A DNA stretch of 64,000 nucleotides, taken from assembly GCF_025397915.1 (NCBI RefSeq), contig NZ_JALIDZ010000008.1, positions 186,001-250,000 on the forward strand, written 5' to 3'. How positions within the stretch are numbered: position 1 is the first letter of the stretch; every line of letters starts with the position of its first letter. Positions 17,936-26,347 of this stretch are shown here, piece after piece. Position numbers and translations under genes: made by a program. The notes beneath the pieces are model-generated. The model worked only from the letters and a program-made list of their open reading frames with translations, was not told the origin of the DNA and ran no database searches. The DNA comes from Microbaculum marinisediminis (GTDB lineage: Bacteria; Pseudomonadota; Alphaproteobacteria; Rhizobiales; Tepidamorphaceae).

Positions 17936-19261
17936 ATGATGAGCAACTTCACTTTCTCCCGTTCCGAAGCGCGTGTCCGCGAGGCCGCGACCATCGTGCC
18001 GGGCGGCGTCAACAGCAACTTCCGCCTCGGCGTCGCGCCGACGCCGCTGGTCTTCGAGCGTGGCGAGGGCCCCTATCTCCATGACATCGACGGCAACCGG
18101 CTGATCGACTACTACCTCGCGCTCGGTCCGATGATCCTGGGCCACAGCCCGGCCGACGTGATCGCCGCCGCCCACGGCCAGCTCGACAAGGGCCTGCTCT
18201 ACGGTGGACAGAGCGAGCTGGAATACGAAGCCGCGCACCGCGTGAGCGCCATGGTGCCCTGCGCCGAGCGCGTGCGGTTCGCCGGCAGTGGATCGGAAGC
18301 CGTCCAGCTGGCGCTGCGCCTCGCCCGTGCCGTGACCGAGCGGCTGACCGTCATCAAGTTCGAGGGGCACTACCACGGCTGGCTCGACTCCGTTCTCTGG
18401 AGCAACGGCACCCCCTTCGACCAGGTCGGCCCCGAGGAAAGCCCGACGAAGTACCGCGCCAGCGCCGGGCAGGACCCCGCCACTGGGGAGAACCTGGAAG
18501 TCCTCTCCTGGAACCAGGAGGAGCAGATCGTTTCCCGCATCGCCAAGGGAGACGTGGCCGCGGTCATCATGGAAGCCACCATGTGCAACAGCGGCGGCAT
18601 TTTCGCGAAGCCGGGCTATCTGGAGGCCGTCCGCGACGCCTGCACGAAGCACGGCACGATTCTGATATTCGACGAGGTCATCACCGGTTTCCGCGTCGGC
18701 CCGGGCGGCGCTCAGAAGCGCCTCGGCGTCACGCCGGACCTTGCCACCTTCGCCAAGGCCATGGCAAACGGTTTCACCGTCGCTGCGGTGGCGGGCCGTG
18801 CCGAGATCATGGACCAGCTGTCGAGCGGCCATATCATGCACGGCGGAACCTACAACGCGCAGCCCGTCGCCATGGCTGCCGCGATCGCGACCATGGACAG
18901 GCTCGTACAGAGCGAGACCTTCGAGGCGATGGAACGCAACGGGACGCGGCTGATGAACGGGATCGCCGAAGCGTTCGCGGAGGCCGGCCTGCCCGCGACC
19001 GTCACGGGTTATCCGCAGATCTTCACCGTCGCGCTCGGGTTGACGGAGCCTGCCGAGAACTATCGCGGCCTGGCAAAGGTTGATCGGGCGGCCTATCGCC
19101 ACTTCACCGCCGCCCTCCTGGGCAACGGCGTGCGCGCGCTGGAACGCGGTGCCTGGTTCCTCTGCACCGAGCATACCGAGGACGTGGTGGACGAGACGCT
19201 CGCCGCGGTGCGCAAGACCCTGGCCGATATCGGCCCCGACCTGGCGCACCTGCGCGCCTGA
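17936..19261 (+). CDS. class III PLP-dependent aminotransferase (glutamate-1-semialdehyde aminomutase-like)
   Basis: A 441-residue fold-type I enzyme (ATG at 17936 or the next codon). It begins with GGVNSNFR and has GSGSEAVQLALRLARAVT for PLP phosphate binding, the EGHYHGW motif, IFDEVITGFRVGPGGAQ and the PLP lysine in FAKAMANGF. It resembles HemL, but its place at the end of a catabolic TRAP operon with a 2-hydroxyacid dehydrogenase suggests an amino-group transfer in that pathway rather than haem synthesis. Together with the dehydrogenase it could convert a hydroxy acid to an amino acid through the oxo acid, or the reverse. Confidence 0.88.
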   Translation: MMSNFTFSRSEARVREAATIVPGGVNSNFRLGVAPTPLVFERGEGPYLHDIDGNRLIDYYLALGPMILGHSPADVIAAAHGQLDKGLLYGGQSELEYEAAHRVSAMVPCAERVRFAGSGSEAVQLALRLARAVTERLTVIKFEGHYHGWLDSVLWSNGTPFDQVGPEESPTKYRASAGQDPATGENLEVLSWNQEEQIVSRIAKGDVAAVIMEATMCNSGGIFAKPGYLEAVRDACTKHGTILIFDEVITGFRVGPGGAQKRLGVTPDLATFAKAMANGFTVAAVAGRAEIMDQLSSGHIMHGGTYNAQPVAMAAAIATMDRLVQSETFEAMERNGTRLMNGIAEAFAEAGLPATVTGYPQIFTVALGLTEPAENYRGLAKVDRAAYRHFTAALLGNGVRALERGAWFLCTEHTEDVVDETLAAVRKTLADIGPDLAHLRA

Positions 19262-19298
19262 GGTTATCGAGGCGGCTGCATAGCCGCCATCTGACCCT

Positions 19299-19328
19299 GC
19301 CGACCGGGCGCTAAAATGCCCGGTCGGC
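19299..19328 (+). terminator. candidate terminator after the RraA-TRAP operon
   Basis: GCCGACCGGGC (19299-19309) pairs perfectly with GCCCGGTCGGC (19318-19328) around an 8-base loop. A shorter 7-bp hairpin precedes it at 19271-19288. No T-run follows, so termination would be imperfect or Rho-assisted. It sits between two convergent operons. Confidence 0.5.
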
Positions 19329-19466
19329 CTGGTGGGTATCACAGGATCGATGCCCGCCGCCGGACATCGTCGCAATCGGCCGGCGGGTCAGGATGTCACG
19401 GGGCCCTGGATACGGGCCCCTCGAGTGCCGGGTGCCGGCTCAAGCGTCCGCGCGAACGACCCGGGT

Positions 19467-20645
19467 TCAATCCACGACGACGAACGGCAATCGCGCGGCC
19501 GGAGGCGTATTCCGGCTCCGTTCGCTGCGGACGATTCCGTCGATGACGGTCATGCCGATACCGGGAAGGTTGCCTTCGCGTATCGATTGAAGCATGTCCT
19601 TGCCCGGCGCGTGCTGGGCCTTGTCCATCAGGACGAAATCCGCGGCCTTGCCCTCTTCGATCAATCCGACGTCCAGATCGCGCATGCGCGCGGTGTTGCC
19701 CGTCGCGAAGCAGATCGCCTTCTCGGCGGGCACATTGCCGAATGCCGACAGCATCGCCACCATCCGCAGGATGCCGAGCGGCTGAACGCCGGAGCCCGCG
19801 GGCCCGTCCGTTCCCAGGATGATCTGGTCGAGCTTGTCCAGCTCGCGCGCGGTGTTCAGGGTCAGAATGGCGGCGCGTTCATTGCCGTTATGGACGATCT
19901 CCAGGCCGGCACTGCATTTCTCACACAGGCAGGTGATCTGGTCATCGGGCAGCGCGGTGTGGCCACCGTTGATATGGCCGACAACATCGGTGCCGGTCTC
20001 GAGCACCATATCGGCATCGATCAGGCCGGAACCGGGAATCGACGGCCCCCCGGTATGGATCGTGCTCTGAATGCCGTACTGCCGGGCCCACTCGACCATC
20101 TGCCGGGCGGTCTTGCCGTCCTTGACGCTGCCGAGTCCGACCTCGCCCATCAGCTTGACCCCGGCGTCGGCGAGATCGCGGAAATCCTCCTCGACCATGC
20201 CCTGCTCGATGACCGGCGCGCCGGCCAGCACCTTGACGCCCGAGGGGCGGAAGTTCTCGTACCAGCGCTGCGCCGCGATCGCCATAGCCTTCAGCCCGAC
20301 GATGTCCTTCGGACGGCCCGGCATGTGGACCTCTCCGGCAGAGATCATCGTGGTGACGCCGCCGTGCAGCGTGCTGTCGATCCAGTGCAGCTGATGCTGG
20401 CGCGGCGTGTAGTCGCCGACGACGGGATGAACGTGGCTGTCGATCAGGCCCGGGCAGAGGGCGACGCCATTGGCGTCGATCGCCGTGGTCGCGCCCTCGG
20501 TGTCGAGGTCCTTTTCGTACCCCCAGGCGCTGATCCGGCCGTCGATGGCGATCAGGCAATCACCATCATGGATCGGCTCTTCCAGCTTGCCCGAAAGGAT
20601 CAGGCCGATATTGCGGATGACGAGTTTGGTTGGTGTATCGGTCAT
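19467..20645 (-). CDS. enamidase-like amidohydrolase
   Basis: A 392-residue amidohydrolase-superfamily enzyme. Metal-ligand candidates are H71 and H73 (DSHVHP), E168 (GEVGLG, where many relatives have a carbamylated Lys), H197 (HTGG), H224 (HINGG) and D280 (GTDGP). From memory the segments GDYTPRQ, HGGVTTMISAG, PGRPKD and SRNTPPA match enamidase of Eubacterium barkeri. That enzyme hydrolyses 6-oxo-1,4,5,6-tetrahydronicotinate to 2-formylglutarate and ammonia. It is the last gene of an operon with a transporter, two AA_synth proteins and an isochorismatase-fold hydrolase. A cyclic enamide or lactam substrate is likely, not proven. Confidence 0.85.
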   Translation of the reverse strand: MTDTPTKLVIRNIGLILSGKLEEPIHDGDCLIAIDGRISAWGYEKDLDTEGATTAIDANGVALCPGLIDSHVHPVVGDYTPRQHQLHWIDSTLHGGVTTMISAGEVHMPGRPKDIVGLKAMAIAAQRWYENFRPSGVKVLAGAPVIEQGMVEEDFRDLADAGVKLMGEVGLGSVKDGKTARQMVEWARQYGIQSTIHTGGPSIPGSGLIDADMVLETGTDVVGHINGGHTALPDDQITCLCEKCSAGLEIVHNGNERAAILTLNTARELDKLDQIILGTDGPAGSGVQPLGILRMVAMLSAFGNVPAEKAICFATGNTARMRDLDVGLIEEGKAADFVLMDKAQHAPGKDMLQSIREGNLPGIGMTVIDGIVRSERSRNTPPAARLPFVVVD

Positions 20646-20668
20646 GGGTGTTTTCTTGACGTCCTGGC

Positions 20669-21253
20669 TCAGCGCAACCCGTCCTTGCCCTCGGCTTCGG
20701 CCGCGGTGAGACCGCCGACGCGGGGCAGCGGGCGACCGCTGTCGGTTACGGCGACGGCGACCAGGATTTCTCCGGCGCGCGGCGCATCGTTGAGCGAAAT
20801 CTCGACCCCGTCGAAATGGCTGCGGACATAGGCGGCGTCCTTGTGGCCCAACGGCACGTCGAGCACCTGTCCCGGGCTGCCCATCTTCTTCGATGAGGGG
20901 ACCAGCGACGCTCCCTTCTCCACCGCCTTGCGCAGCGGCGCGCCAAGTTTCGGGTGCAGGATGGCGGCCGCGTGCTCCAGCTCTCCGGCTTCGCCGACCA
21001 TCGCGGCCTTGCCGAAGCTCTCGGCCTCGGACGGTTTAATCCCCAGCGCCGCGACGCAGCGGTTGCCCAGAAGCTCTCCGAGCTCGGCACCAATGTCCAT
21101 CAGCTCCGAGAGATCCTCCTGATAGGCGCCGGCGAAGGGATTCGCGATCACCGCGGCGGCAACGGCCTTGCGCGTGGGAGGGGAGATTTCGCGACCCATC
21201 TCGATATGGGTTTCCTCGACATGTACGGCGATCTTGCGGATCCTGGCCTTCAT
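20669..21253 (-). CDS. AA_synth (DUF1185) family protein, copy 2
   Basis: A 194-residue protein of the poorly characterised amino acid synthesis family (PF06684). It starts MKARIRKIAVHVEETHIEMG and contains NPFAGAYQEDLSELMDIG, GEAGELEHAAAILHPKLG and VPSSKKMGSPG, ending with SHFDGVEISLNDAPRAGEIL. The same blocks occur in the same order in the neighbour at 21250-21831, so the two are tandem paralogues, overlapping by ATGA. The family has no established reaction that I can name. Proximity to an enamidase-like enzyme suggests a role in cyclic amide breakdown, perhaps as a heteromer. Confidence 0.82.
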   Translation of the reverse strand: MKARIRKIAVHVEETHIEMGREISPPTRKAVAAAVIANPFAGAYQEDLSELMDIGAELGELLGNRCVAALGIKPSEAESFGKAAMVGEAGELEHAAAILHPKLGAPLRKAVEKGASLVPSSKKMGSPGQVLDVPLGHKDAAYVRSHFDGVEISLNDAPRAGEILVAVAVTDSGRPLPRVGGLTAAEAEGKDGLR

Positions 21254-21831
21254 TTCAGTCCGTCCTCTCCCTTGATGTCCCATGCCTCGAGCCCGCCAGA
21301 GCGGGAATGAATCCGCGGACCGGTGGTCATCACCAGCACCAGCGCCATCTCGTCCGCCCGCGGCGCATCGTTGATCGACACCTCCATGGAGTCGAAGTGG
21401 CTGCGCACGTATGACGCGTTGATGTGGGTGACCGGCACGTCGAGCCGCCCTCCGACCCCCACGACCTTCTTCGACGAGGGAACGATCGCCTTGGCATCGC
21501 CCAGGGTCTCGCGCATCGCATAGCCGCCGGGGGCATGCCAAAGCGCCCCATGCTCCAACTCGCCGTTCTCGCCGATCAGGGCCGCCTTGCCATACGCTTC
21601 GATGGCCTCCGCGCCACCAAGCCGCTCGACCAGGCGAGAGGCCATCTCCCGGCCCAGGGGCTTGAGGTCTTCCATGAACCACTGGATGTCCGGCTCGTAG
21701 CGTCCGGCGAAGGGGTTCTTGATCACCGCCATGATCGCCCCGCGCAAAAGCGGTGTTTCCGCGACCGGACCGCCTTCGTGGTAGATCTCCTCGACCGCGA
21801 TCAGGATCTTGCGGGGTTGGACCTTTGCCAT
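21250..21831 (-). CDS. AA_synth (DUF1185) family protein, copy 1
   Basis: A 193-residue paralogue of the downstream gene. Shared blocks are RKILIAVEEIYHEGG, NPFAGRYEPDIQWFMEDLKP, GENGELEHGALWHAPGGYA, VPSSKKVVGVGG and SHFDSMEVSINDAPRADEMA. Conserved His in LEHGA, paired Lys in SSKK and the acidic NDAPRADE loop are candidate functional residues. Translationally coupled to copy 2 and 5 bp from the permease gene. No signal peptide, so it is cytoplasmic. Function unknown. Confidence 0.82.
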   Translation of the reverse strand: MAKVQPRKILIAVEEIYHEGGPVAETPLLRGAIMAVIKNPFAGRYEPDIQWFMEDLKPLGREMASRLVERLGGAEAIEAYGKAALIGENGELEHGALWHAPGGYAMRETLGDAKAIVPSSKKVVGVGGRLDVPVTHINASYVRSHFDSMEVSINDAPRADEMALVLVMTTGPRIHSRSGGLEAWDIKGEDGLK

Positions 21832-21836
21832 GTCCT

Positions 21837-22832
21837 CTAGCCTTTCTGAGTTTCGGAATCGGCGTTTCTGCCGAACCGCTCAGGGTCGGGCAGCCGCAGG
21901 AGCGCGCCGAGAACACCGTTGCGCGACGCAACGACCGCCAACACGAACAACGCACCGATCAGCAGCAGCCAGATATCGCCCAGGATGTTCGACAGGGTGT
22001 TCTCGGCCCCCGGGACGATGAGTGCGCCGAGAAAGGCCGCCATCAGCACCGAGCGGCCGCCGACCGCCACCCAGATCAGCACCTGGGTGCTGAGCGCGAA
22101 GCCGACGAGCGACGGCGAGACGAAGCCGAACTGCATCGCGAAAAGGGCGCCGGCCAGACCCGACAGGGCGCCTGCGATGATGAAGGCGACCGACTTCAGC
22201 CACCTGGTGTCGTAGCCCAGATGGGCCACGCGGTTTTCATCTTCGCGGATCGCCTGCAGAAGCGTCCCGTAGGGCGATCGGATGATCAGGCTGAGCACGG
22301 CGAATACGCCCAGAGCCACCAGGAGCATGATGAAGTACTGCGCGCTCACTTCGAGCATTTCCCCGCCGATCATCATCGGCGGAACACCGAAGAGCCCGTT
22401 GTAGCCGCCCAGGAAGTCGGCCCGCGTAACGGCGGTTTCGGCAACGGCGGCGGCGCAGAGCGTGACGATGGCGAAATGCGCGCCCGAAAGGCCGCGGCCG
22501 GCAAACGTCACCCATGCGACGAGGCCCGACAGCAGCGTCGGCACCGCCAGCGCCAGGAGGAACCCCATGGCAATGGAATCGCCCAACCACGGCAGCATTC
22601 CCAGGGTGACGAGCGCGAAACTGTAGGCGCCGGCACCGAAGAAGATCGCCTGTCCGAAGCTCAGCACACCGGCCTGCCCCCAGATCAGGCTCAGGCCCAT
22701 GGCGAAGATCCCGTAGGCGAAATAGGTCGCGAGAAGGGCCAGCACCCATTCGTCGACGACCAGCCCCGCCAGCAGCAGCACGAGCCAGATCGCGATCGTG
22801 AGAAAGAGCCCGTGACGGCGCACCGCGGTCAT
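21837..22832 (-). CDS. branched-chain-type ABC permease, LivM family
   Basis: A 331-residue inner-membrane permease. The start at 22832 (MTAVRRHGLFLTIAIW) follows AGGGAGGAAGAA and overlaps the LivH-type stop by ATGA. LivM marks are WGQAGVLSFGQAIFFGAGAY, GLSGAHFAIVTL and SLIIRSPYGTLLQAIREDENR. With LivH it forms the channel. Such systems carry urea, amides and aromatic acids as well as amino acids. Confidence 0.93.
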   Translation of the reverse strand: MTAVRRHGLFLTIAIWLVLLLAGLVVDEWVLALLATYFAYGIFAMGLSLIWGQAGVLSFGQAIFFGAGAYSFALVTLGMLPWLGDSIAMGFLLALAVPTLLSGLVAWVTFAGRGLSGAHFAIVTLCAAAVAETAVTRADFLGGYNGLFGVPPMMIGGEMLEVSAQYFIMLLVALGVFAVLSLIIRSPYGTLLQAIREDENRVAHLGYDTRWLKSVAFIIAGALSGLAGALFAMQFGFVSPSLVGFALSTQVLIWVAVGGRSVLMAAFLGALIVPGAENTLSNILGDIWLLLIGALFVLAVVASRNGVLGALLRLPDPERFGRNADSETQKG

Positions 22833-23674
22833 TTCTTCCTCCCTTTGAGGATGCCTTCGGGGAAGAACCGGATGACCACCATCGCCAGAAGGAACACGAT
22901 GATCTGCGTGTCGGCCTGCGACAGCCAGACGCTGATGAAGTTGGTCGCTCCCGAGATCGCGCCGACGCCGACGACCGCTCCGATCAGCGAGTTCACGCCG
23001 CCGAGGAGGATCGCGAGGAAGGAGGGGATCAGGAAGCCGACGCCCATTTGCGGATCGACGCTCATCACCGGCGCCATGATCGCGCCGGCGAAGCCGGCCA
23101 GCGCAACACCGAGGCTGAAGCTCGCCCGATCCATCGCGCGGGTGTTGAGGCCGAGCGCGGCGGCGATGTCCCGGTTGGCGATGACCGTGCGCAGCTTCAG
23201 GCCGATATTGCTGCGGAACAGCGCGAGGTAGAGCGCGACCGACAGGGATATCGCGGCGACGATGATCACCACGCGCATGCGCGGATAGTCGACGCCGAAC
23301 ACCGACATCGACCCGGGCAGAGGATTGGGCACGCTTTGCGCCGTCGGACCGAAGATCAGAATGACCGATTGCTTCAGGACGAGCGAAATGCCCCATGTGG
23401 CCAGGATAGTGTCGAGGAAGCGGTGATAGATCCGCTGGACCACCAGCACTTCGACGATCAGCCCGACAAGCGCGGCGACCAACGGAGCCAGCAGCAGCCC
23501 GACCCAGAAGTTGAGCCCCGCGCCGGTTGCCGCGACCACCGTGTAGGCGCCGATCAGCAGGAACTCGCCATGGGCCATGTTGATGACGTTCATGAGCCCG
23601 AAGATCACCACCAGCCCCAGGACGACCAGCATCAGGACCGAGAAGTAGTTGAGTGTGTCGAGGATGAATTCCAC
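22829..23674 (-). CDS. branched-chain-type ABC permease, LivH family
   Basis: A 281-residue permease from a GTG start. It has FGLMNVINMAHGEFLLIGAY near residues 24-43, standard for LivH/UrtB proteins, and LGLNTRAMDRASFSLGVALAG in the cytoplasmic coupling region. It lies between the LivF-type ATPase (11 bp upstream) and LivM. Confidence 0.93.
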   Translation of the reverse strand: MEFILDTLNYFSVLMLVVLGLVVIFGLMNVINMAHGEFLLIGAYTVVAATGAGLNFWVGLLLAPLVAALVGLIVEVLVVQRIYHRFLDTILATWGISLVLKQSVILIFGPTAQSVPNPLPGSMSVFGVDYPRMRVVIIVAAISLSVALYLALFRSNIGLKLRTVIANRDIAAALGLNTRAMDRASFSLGVALAGFAGAIMAPVMSVDPQMGVGFLIPSFLAILLGGVNSLIGAVVGVGAISGATNFISVWLSQADTQIIVFLLAMVVIRFFPEGILKGRKK

Positions 23675-23685
23675 TGCGCGCCCCT

Positions 23686-24393
23686 TCAGATCGAGAGGTA
23701 CTTCGCGTGCCGCTCGTGGTCCGAGCGGATTCCGGCGGCGTCGATCCCGCTTTCCTTGATCGCGCCGTGGTCGATGAAGGCGACCGTATCGGCGCAGGCG
23801 GCGACCATCTCGAGGTTTTGCTCGGCCATGAGCACCGTCAGCCCGGTCGAGCCGACGATGTCCCTCAGCTTCGCGGCGATATCCGCGACGATCGAAGGCT
23901 GAATGCCCTCGGACGGTTCGTCCAGCAGCAACAGGCGAGGTTCGCCGGCAAGGGCGCGCGCGATCGCCAGCTGCTGCTGCTGTCCGCCCGAAAGACTGCC
24001 CGCCTTCTGTTTCGCCCGCTCGGCCAGGATCGGAAACATCTCGAGCAGGTGGGCGGGAACTCCGGCCGAGAAACCCGGCTTCGCGATGCGCCCTGCGGTC
24101 AGGTTCTCGGCGACGGTGAATTCCTCGAAGACCTCACGCCCCTGCGGGACGAACCCGACCCCCAGCCGCGCCCGCTGATAGGCATGCTTTCCGGCGATGT
24201 CGGTGCCATTGAGCCTGATTTCCCCGTCGCTGCTGCGGATCAGCCCGCAGATCGTGCGCAACAGCGTGGTCTTGCCCATGCCGTTGCGGCCAAGTACCGC
24301 GACGATGGCCCCCTGGGGCACCGAGAGGCTGAGATTCTCGAGCACGCGGCCGCCGCTGGGATAGCCGGCGCAAAGATCCTTGATGTCAAGCAT
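23686..24393 (-). CDS. branched-chain-type ABC ATPase, LivF family
   Basis: A 235-residue ATPase with Walker A GRNGMGKT (34-41), signature LSGGQQQQLAIARAL and Walker B LLLLDEPSEG. The HAYQRARLGVGFVPQGREVF region is typical of LivF/UrtE. It overlaps the LivG gene by 8 bp and acts with it as a heterodimer. Confidence 0.93.
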   Translation of the reverse strand: MLDIKDLCAGYPSGGRVLENLSLSVPQGAIVAVLGRNGMGKTTLLRTICGLIRSSDGEIRLNGTDIAGKHAYQRARLGVGFVPQGREVFEEFTVAENLTAGRIAKPGFSAGVPAHLLEMFPILAERAKQKAGSLSGGQQQQLAIARALAGEPRLLLLDEPSEGIQPSIVADIAAKLRDIVGSTGLTVLMAEQNLEMVAACADTVAFIDHGAIKESGIDAAGIRSDHERHAKYLSI

Positions 24394-25147
24394 CGGCAGC
24401 CATCCCGAGATAGGACTGGATCACCCGCGGGTCCTTGCGGATTTCCTCATAGTCGCCGCGTGCGATGATCCGCCCCTCGTTCGCGACCAGCACCGGCGCG
24501 CCGAGGGCGCGCACGAAACTGAGGTCATGCTCGACCGCCAGGACCGCCAGCTTGCGCTCCTCCGACAGCCGGCGCGCGAGATGGGCGATGGATTCGGTTT
24601 CCGTGACCGACATGCCGGCCGTGGGCTCGTCGAGCAGCAGAAGCCGCACGTCTCCCGCCAGAAGCATCGCGATCTCCAGCCGCTGGCGTTCGCCATGGGC
24701 GATCTCGGAAACCTTGTATCCCAGCTTGTCGGTCAGGCCGGCGAGGTCGGCCAGTTGGTCGCGCCGGTCTCGGTCCGGACGAGCCGTGACGAGCGCCGAT
24801 ACCGAGTATCCGCCCCCGACCCGCGCCAGCGCGATTTCGAGATTCTGCGCGACGGAGAGTTCGTTGAAGACCCCTGGGACCTGGAACTTGCGGGCAATTC
24901 CGCGGCGGGCGATCCGGTGCGGCGCCTCGCCGTCGATCCGTTCGCCATCGAAGACGATCTGTCCGGCCGTCGGCTTCAGCGATCCGTCGATCAGGTTGAA
25001 CAGGGTCGTCTTGCCGCAGCCGTTCGGTCCGAGGATCGTGTGCAGGGACCCGGCCTCGATCTCGAACGAGATGTCCACCAGGGCGACCACGCCGCCGAAG
25101 CGCTTGGCCAGTCCCTGCACACTCAGTAGGGGTCTAGGTGCAGACAC
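24386..25147 (-). CDS. branched-chain-type ABC ATPase, LivG family
   Basis: A 253-residue ATPase from a GTG start. It has Walker A GPNGCGKT (39-46), ARKFQVPGVFNELSVAQNLE, and an ABC signature that reads IAHGERQRLEIAMLL rather than LSGGQ, as is usual in LivG/UrtD proteins. Walker B is LLLLDEPTAGMS. It follows the binding-protein gene by 3 bp. Confidence 0.92.
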   Translation of the reverse strand: MSAPRPLLSVQGLAKRFGGVVALVDISFEIEAGSLHTILGPNGCGKTTLFNLIDGSLKPTAGQIVFDGERIDGEAPHRIARRGIARKFQVPGVFNELSVAQNLEIALARVGGGYSVSALVTARPDRDRRDQLADLAGLTDKLGYKVSEIAHGERQRLEIAMLLAGDVRLLLLDEPTAGMSVTETESIAHLARRLSEERKLAVLAVEHDLSFVRALGAPVLVANEGRIIARGDYEEIRKDPRVIQSYLGMAADA

Positions 25148-25150
25148 CGC

Positions 25151-26323
25151 TTATCCGCACTGGTTCGCAGCGGAGATCCGGCCGAGATCGACCAGCGTCT
25201 CCATCTTTCCGCCCCGGGCCTCGACGATCAGAACGTTCAGGTCCGTGTGCCGGTCGCTGGGGCGCAGATAGACCTCGCCATTGCCGGAGCGGATGAGCTG
25301 ATCGACCATCGCGTCGGTCACGGCTTCCTTGTCGTCGCCGCCGGCCCGCCGGATCGCCTCGATATACATCCGCGTCAGCGTCCAGTGCGCATCGACCGTG
25401 TTGCTGACGATGGCATCGTCGCCGAACCGGGCGCTGACCAGTTTCTTCAGATGTTCGGCATCGTCCGACGTCAGCGACGACGTGAAGTTCGTCGGTGCGA
25501 TGATCCCGTCGCTCTCCTCGGCCGACAGGCCGGCCAGGTAGTTCTCGGAGAACCCGAAGAAGATCATCCGGATATCTTTGTTCATCCCGGCGGCGAAGAA
25601 CTGCTTGACGAAGGTGACAGCATCGGCGCCTGCGATCGTGACCACCACCGTCTTCACGCCCGCATCGCGGATCTTGCGGAGCGTCGCGGTGTAGTCCTTC
25701 GCGCCCCACGGGGTGTACTCCTCGCCGGCGACGGTGCCGCCGAGCTTGTCGACTTCGCCGACGAATGCCTCGTTCATCTTGCGCGGCCAGATGTAGTCCG
25801 AGCCTACGAGATAGAAGCTGTCGCCGATGTTCTCGTTGGCGAACTTGACGATCGGCACGACCCAGTGGTCGGGCAGCGCGCTGTAGCAGGTGACGTAGCG
25901 CGAGCAGACGCCGCCTTCGTAGTCGGTCGCGTAGAGCAGCGGCATCTTAGCCCGCTCGATGGTCGGCCGCATCGCGTCGCGGTTGGCGCTGGTCACCGGC
26001 CCGATGATGGCCGAGACCTTCTCGCGCCGGATGAGGTCGTTCGCCCGCTCGACGCTGGTCTTCGGATCGGTGGCCGTATCGGCCTTCACGATCTCGAACA
26101 TCCGGCCGTTCACACCGCCTGCCTCGTTGGCATCGAGAAGCGCCATCATCGCGCCGTTGGTGCCCTGCGCGCCCAACGCGTCGAGCCCGCCCGTCATCGG
26201 CTGCAGCACACCCACCCGGATGGGGGCGCTCTGTGCCAGCGCCGGCGTCGCGAGCGCCACCGCGGCCGCACCGCCAAGCGCCAGCGCGTCGCGGCGGGTT
26301 AGTCCCTTGGCCTTGCTGTTCAT
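25151..26323 (-). CDS. branched-chain-type ABC substrate-binding protein (urea/amide-like, type I fold)
   Basis: A 390-residue periplasmic protein. The N-terminus has RR at 10-11, then DALALGGAAAVALATPALA, a Tat-like signal cut near residue 30. The mature segment APIRVGVLQPMTGGLDALGAQ is the Liv/Urt-type opening. ATDYEGGVCSRYVTCYSALP and YLVGSDYIWPRKMNEAF resemble amide- and urea-binding members (AmiC, FmdD, UrtA). An amide-type ligand fits the amidohydrolase genes in the operon; this is inference from resemblance and context. Confidence 0.9.
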   Translation of the reverse strand: MNSKAKGLTRRDALALGGAAAVALATPALAQSAPIRVGVLQPMTGGLDALGAQGTNGAMMALLDANEAGGVNGRMFEIVKADTATDPKTSVERANDLIRREKVSAIIGPVTSANRDAMRPTIERAKMPLLYATDYEGGVCSRYVTCYSALPDHWVVPIVKFANENIGDSFYLVGSDYIWPRKMNEAFVGEVDKLGGTVAGEEYTPWGAKDYTATLRKIRDAGVKTVVVTIAGADAVTFVKQFFAAGMNKDIRMIFFGFSENYLAGLSAEESDGIIAPTNFTSSLTSDDAEHLKKLVSARFGDDAIVSNTVDAHWTLTRMYIEAIRRAGGDDKEAVTDAMVDQLIRSGNGEVYLRPSDRHTDLNVLIVEARGGKMETLVDLGRISAANQCG

Positions 26324-26347
26324 GTCCGTTCTCCCTTGATGTTATGT

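Noticed and set aside
17936-19261. Annotation as hemL (tetrapyrrole biosynthesis)
   Set aside because: It lies at the end of a LacI-controlled catabolic TRAP operon with no haem genes around; a HemL-like catabolic aminotransferase is more likely.
19271-19288. GGCGGCT-GCAT-AGCCGCC as an independent terminator
   Set aside because: Short stem without T-run; it is better seen as accessory to the longer hairpin at 19299-19328.
21753-23231. Plus-strand open frame of about 492 codons opposite the Liv-type permease genes
   Set aside because: Composition is His/Gln/Arg/Asp-rich as expected from the complement of membrane-protein genes; no domain.
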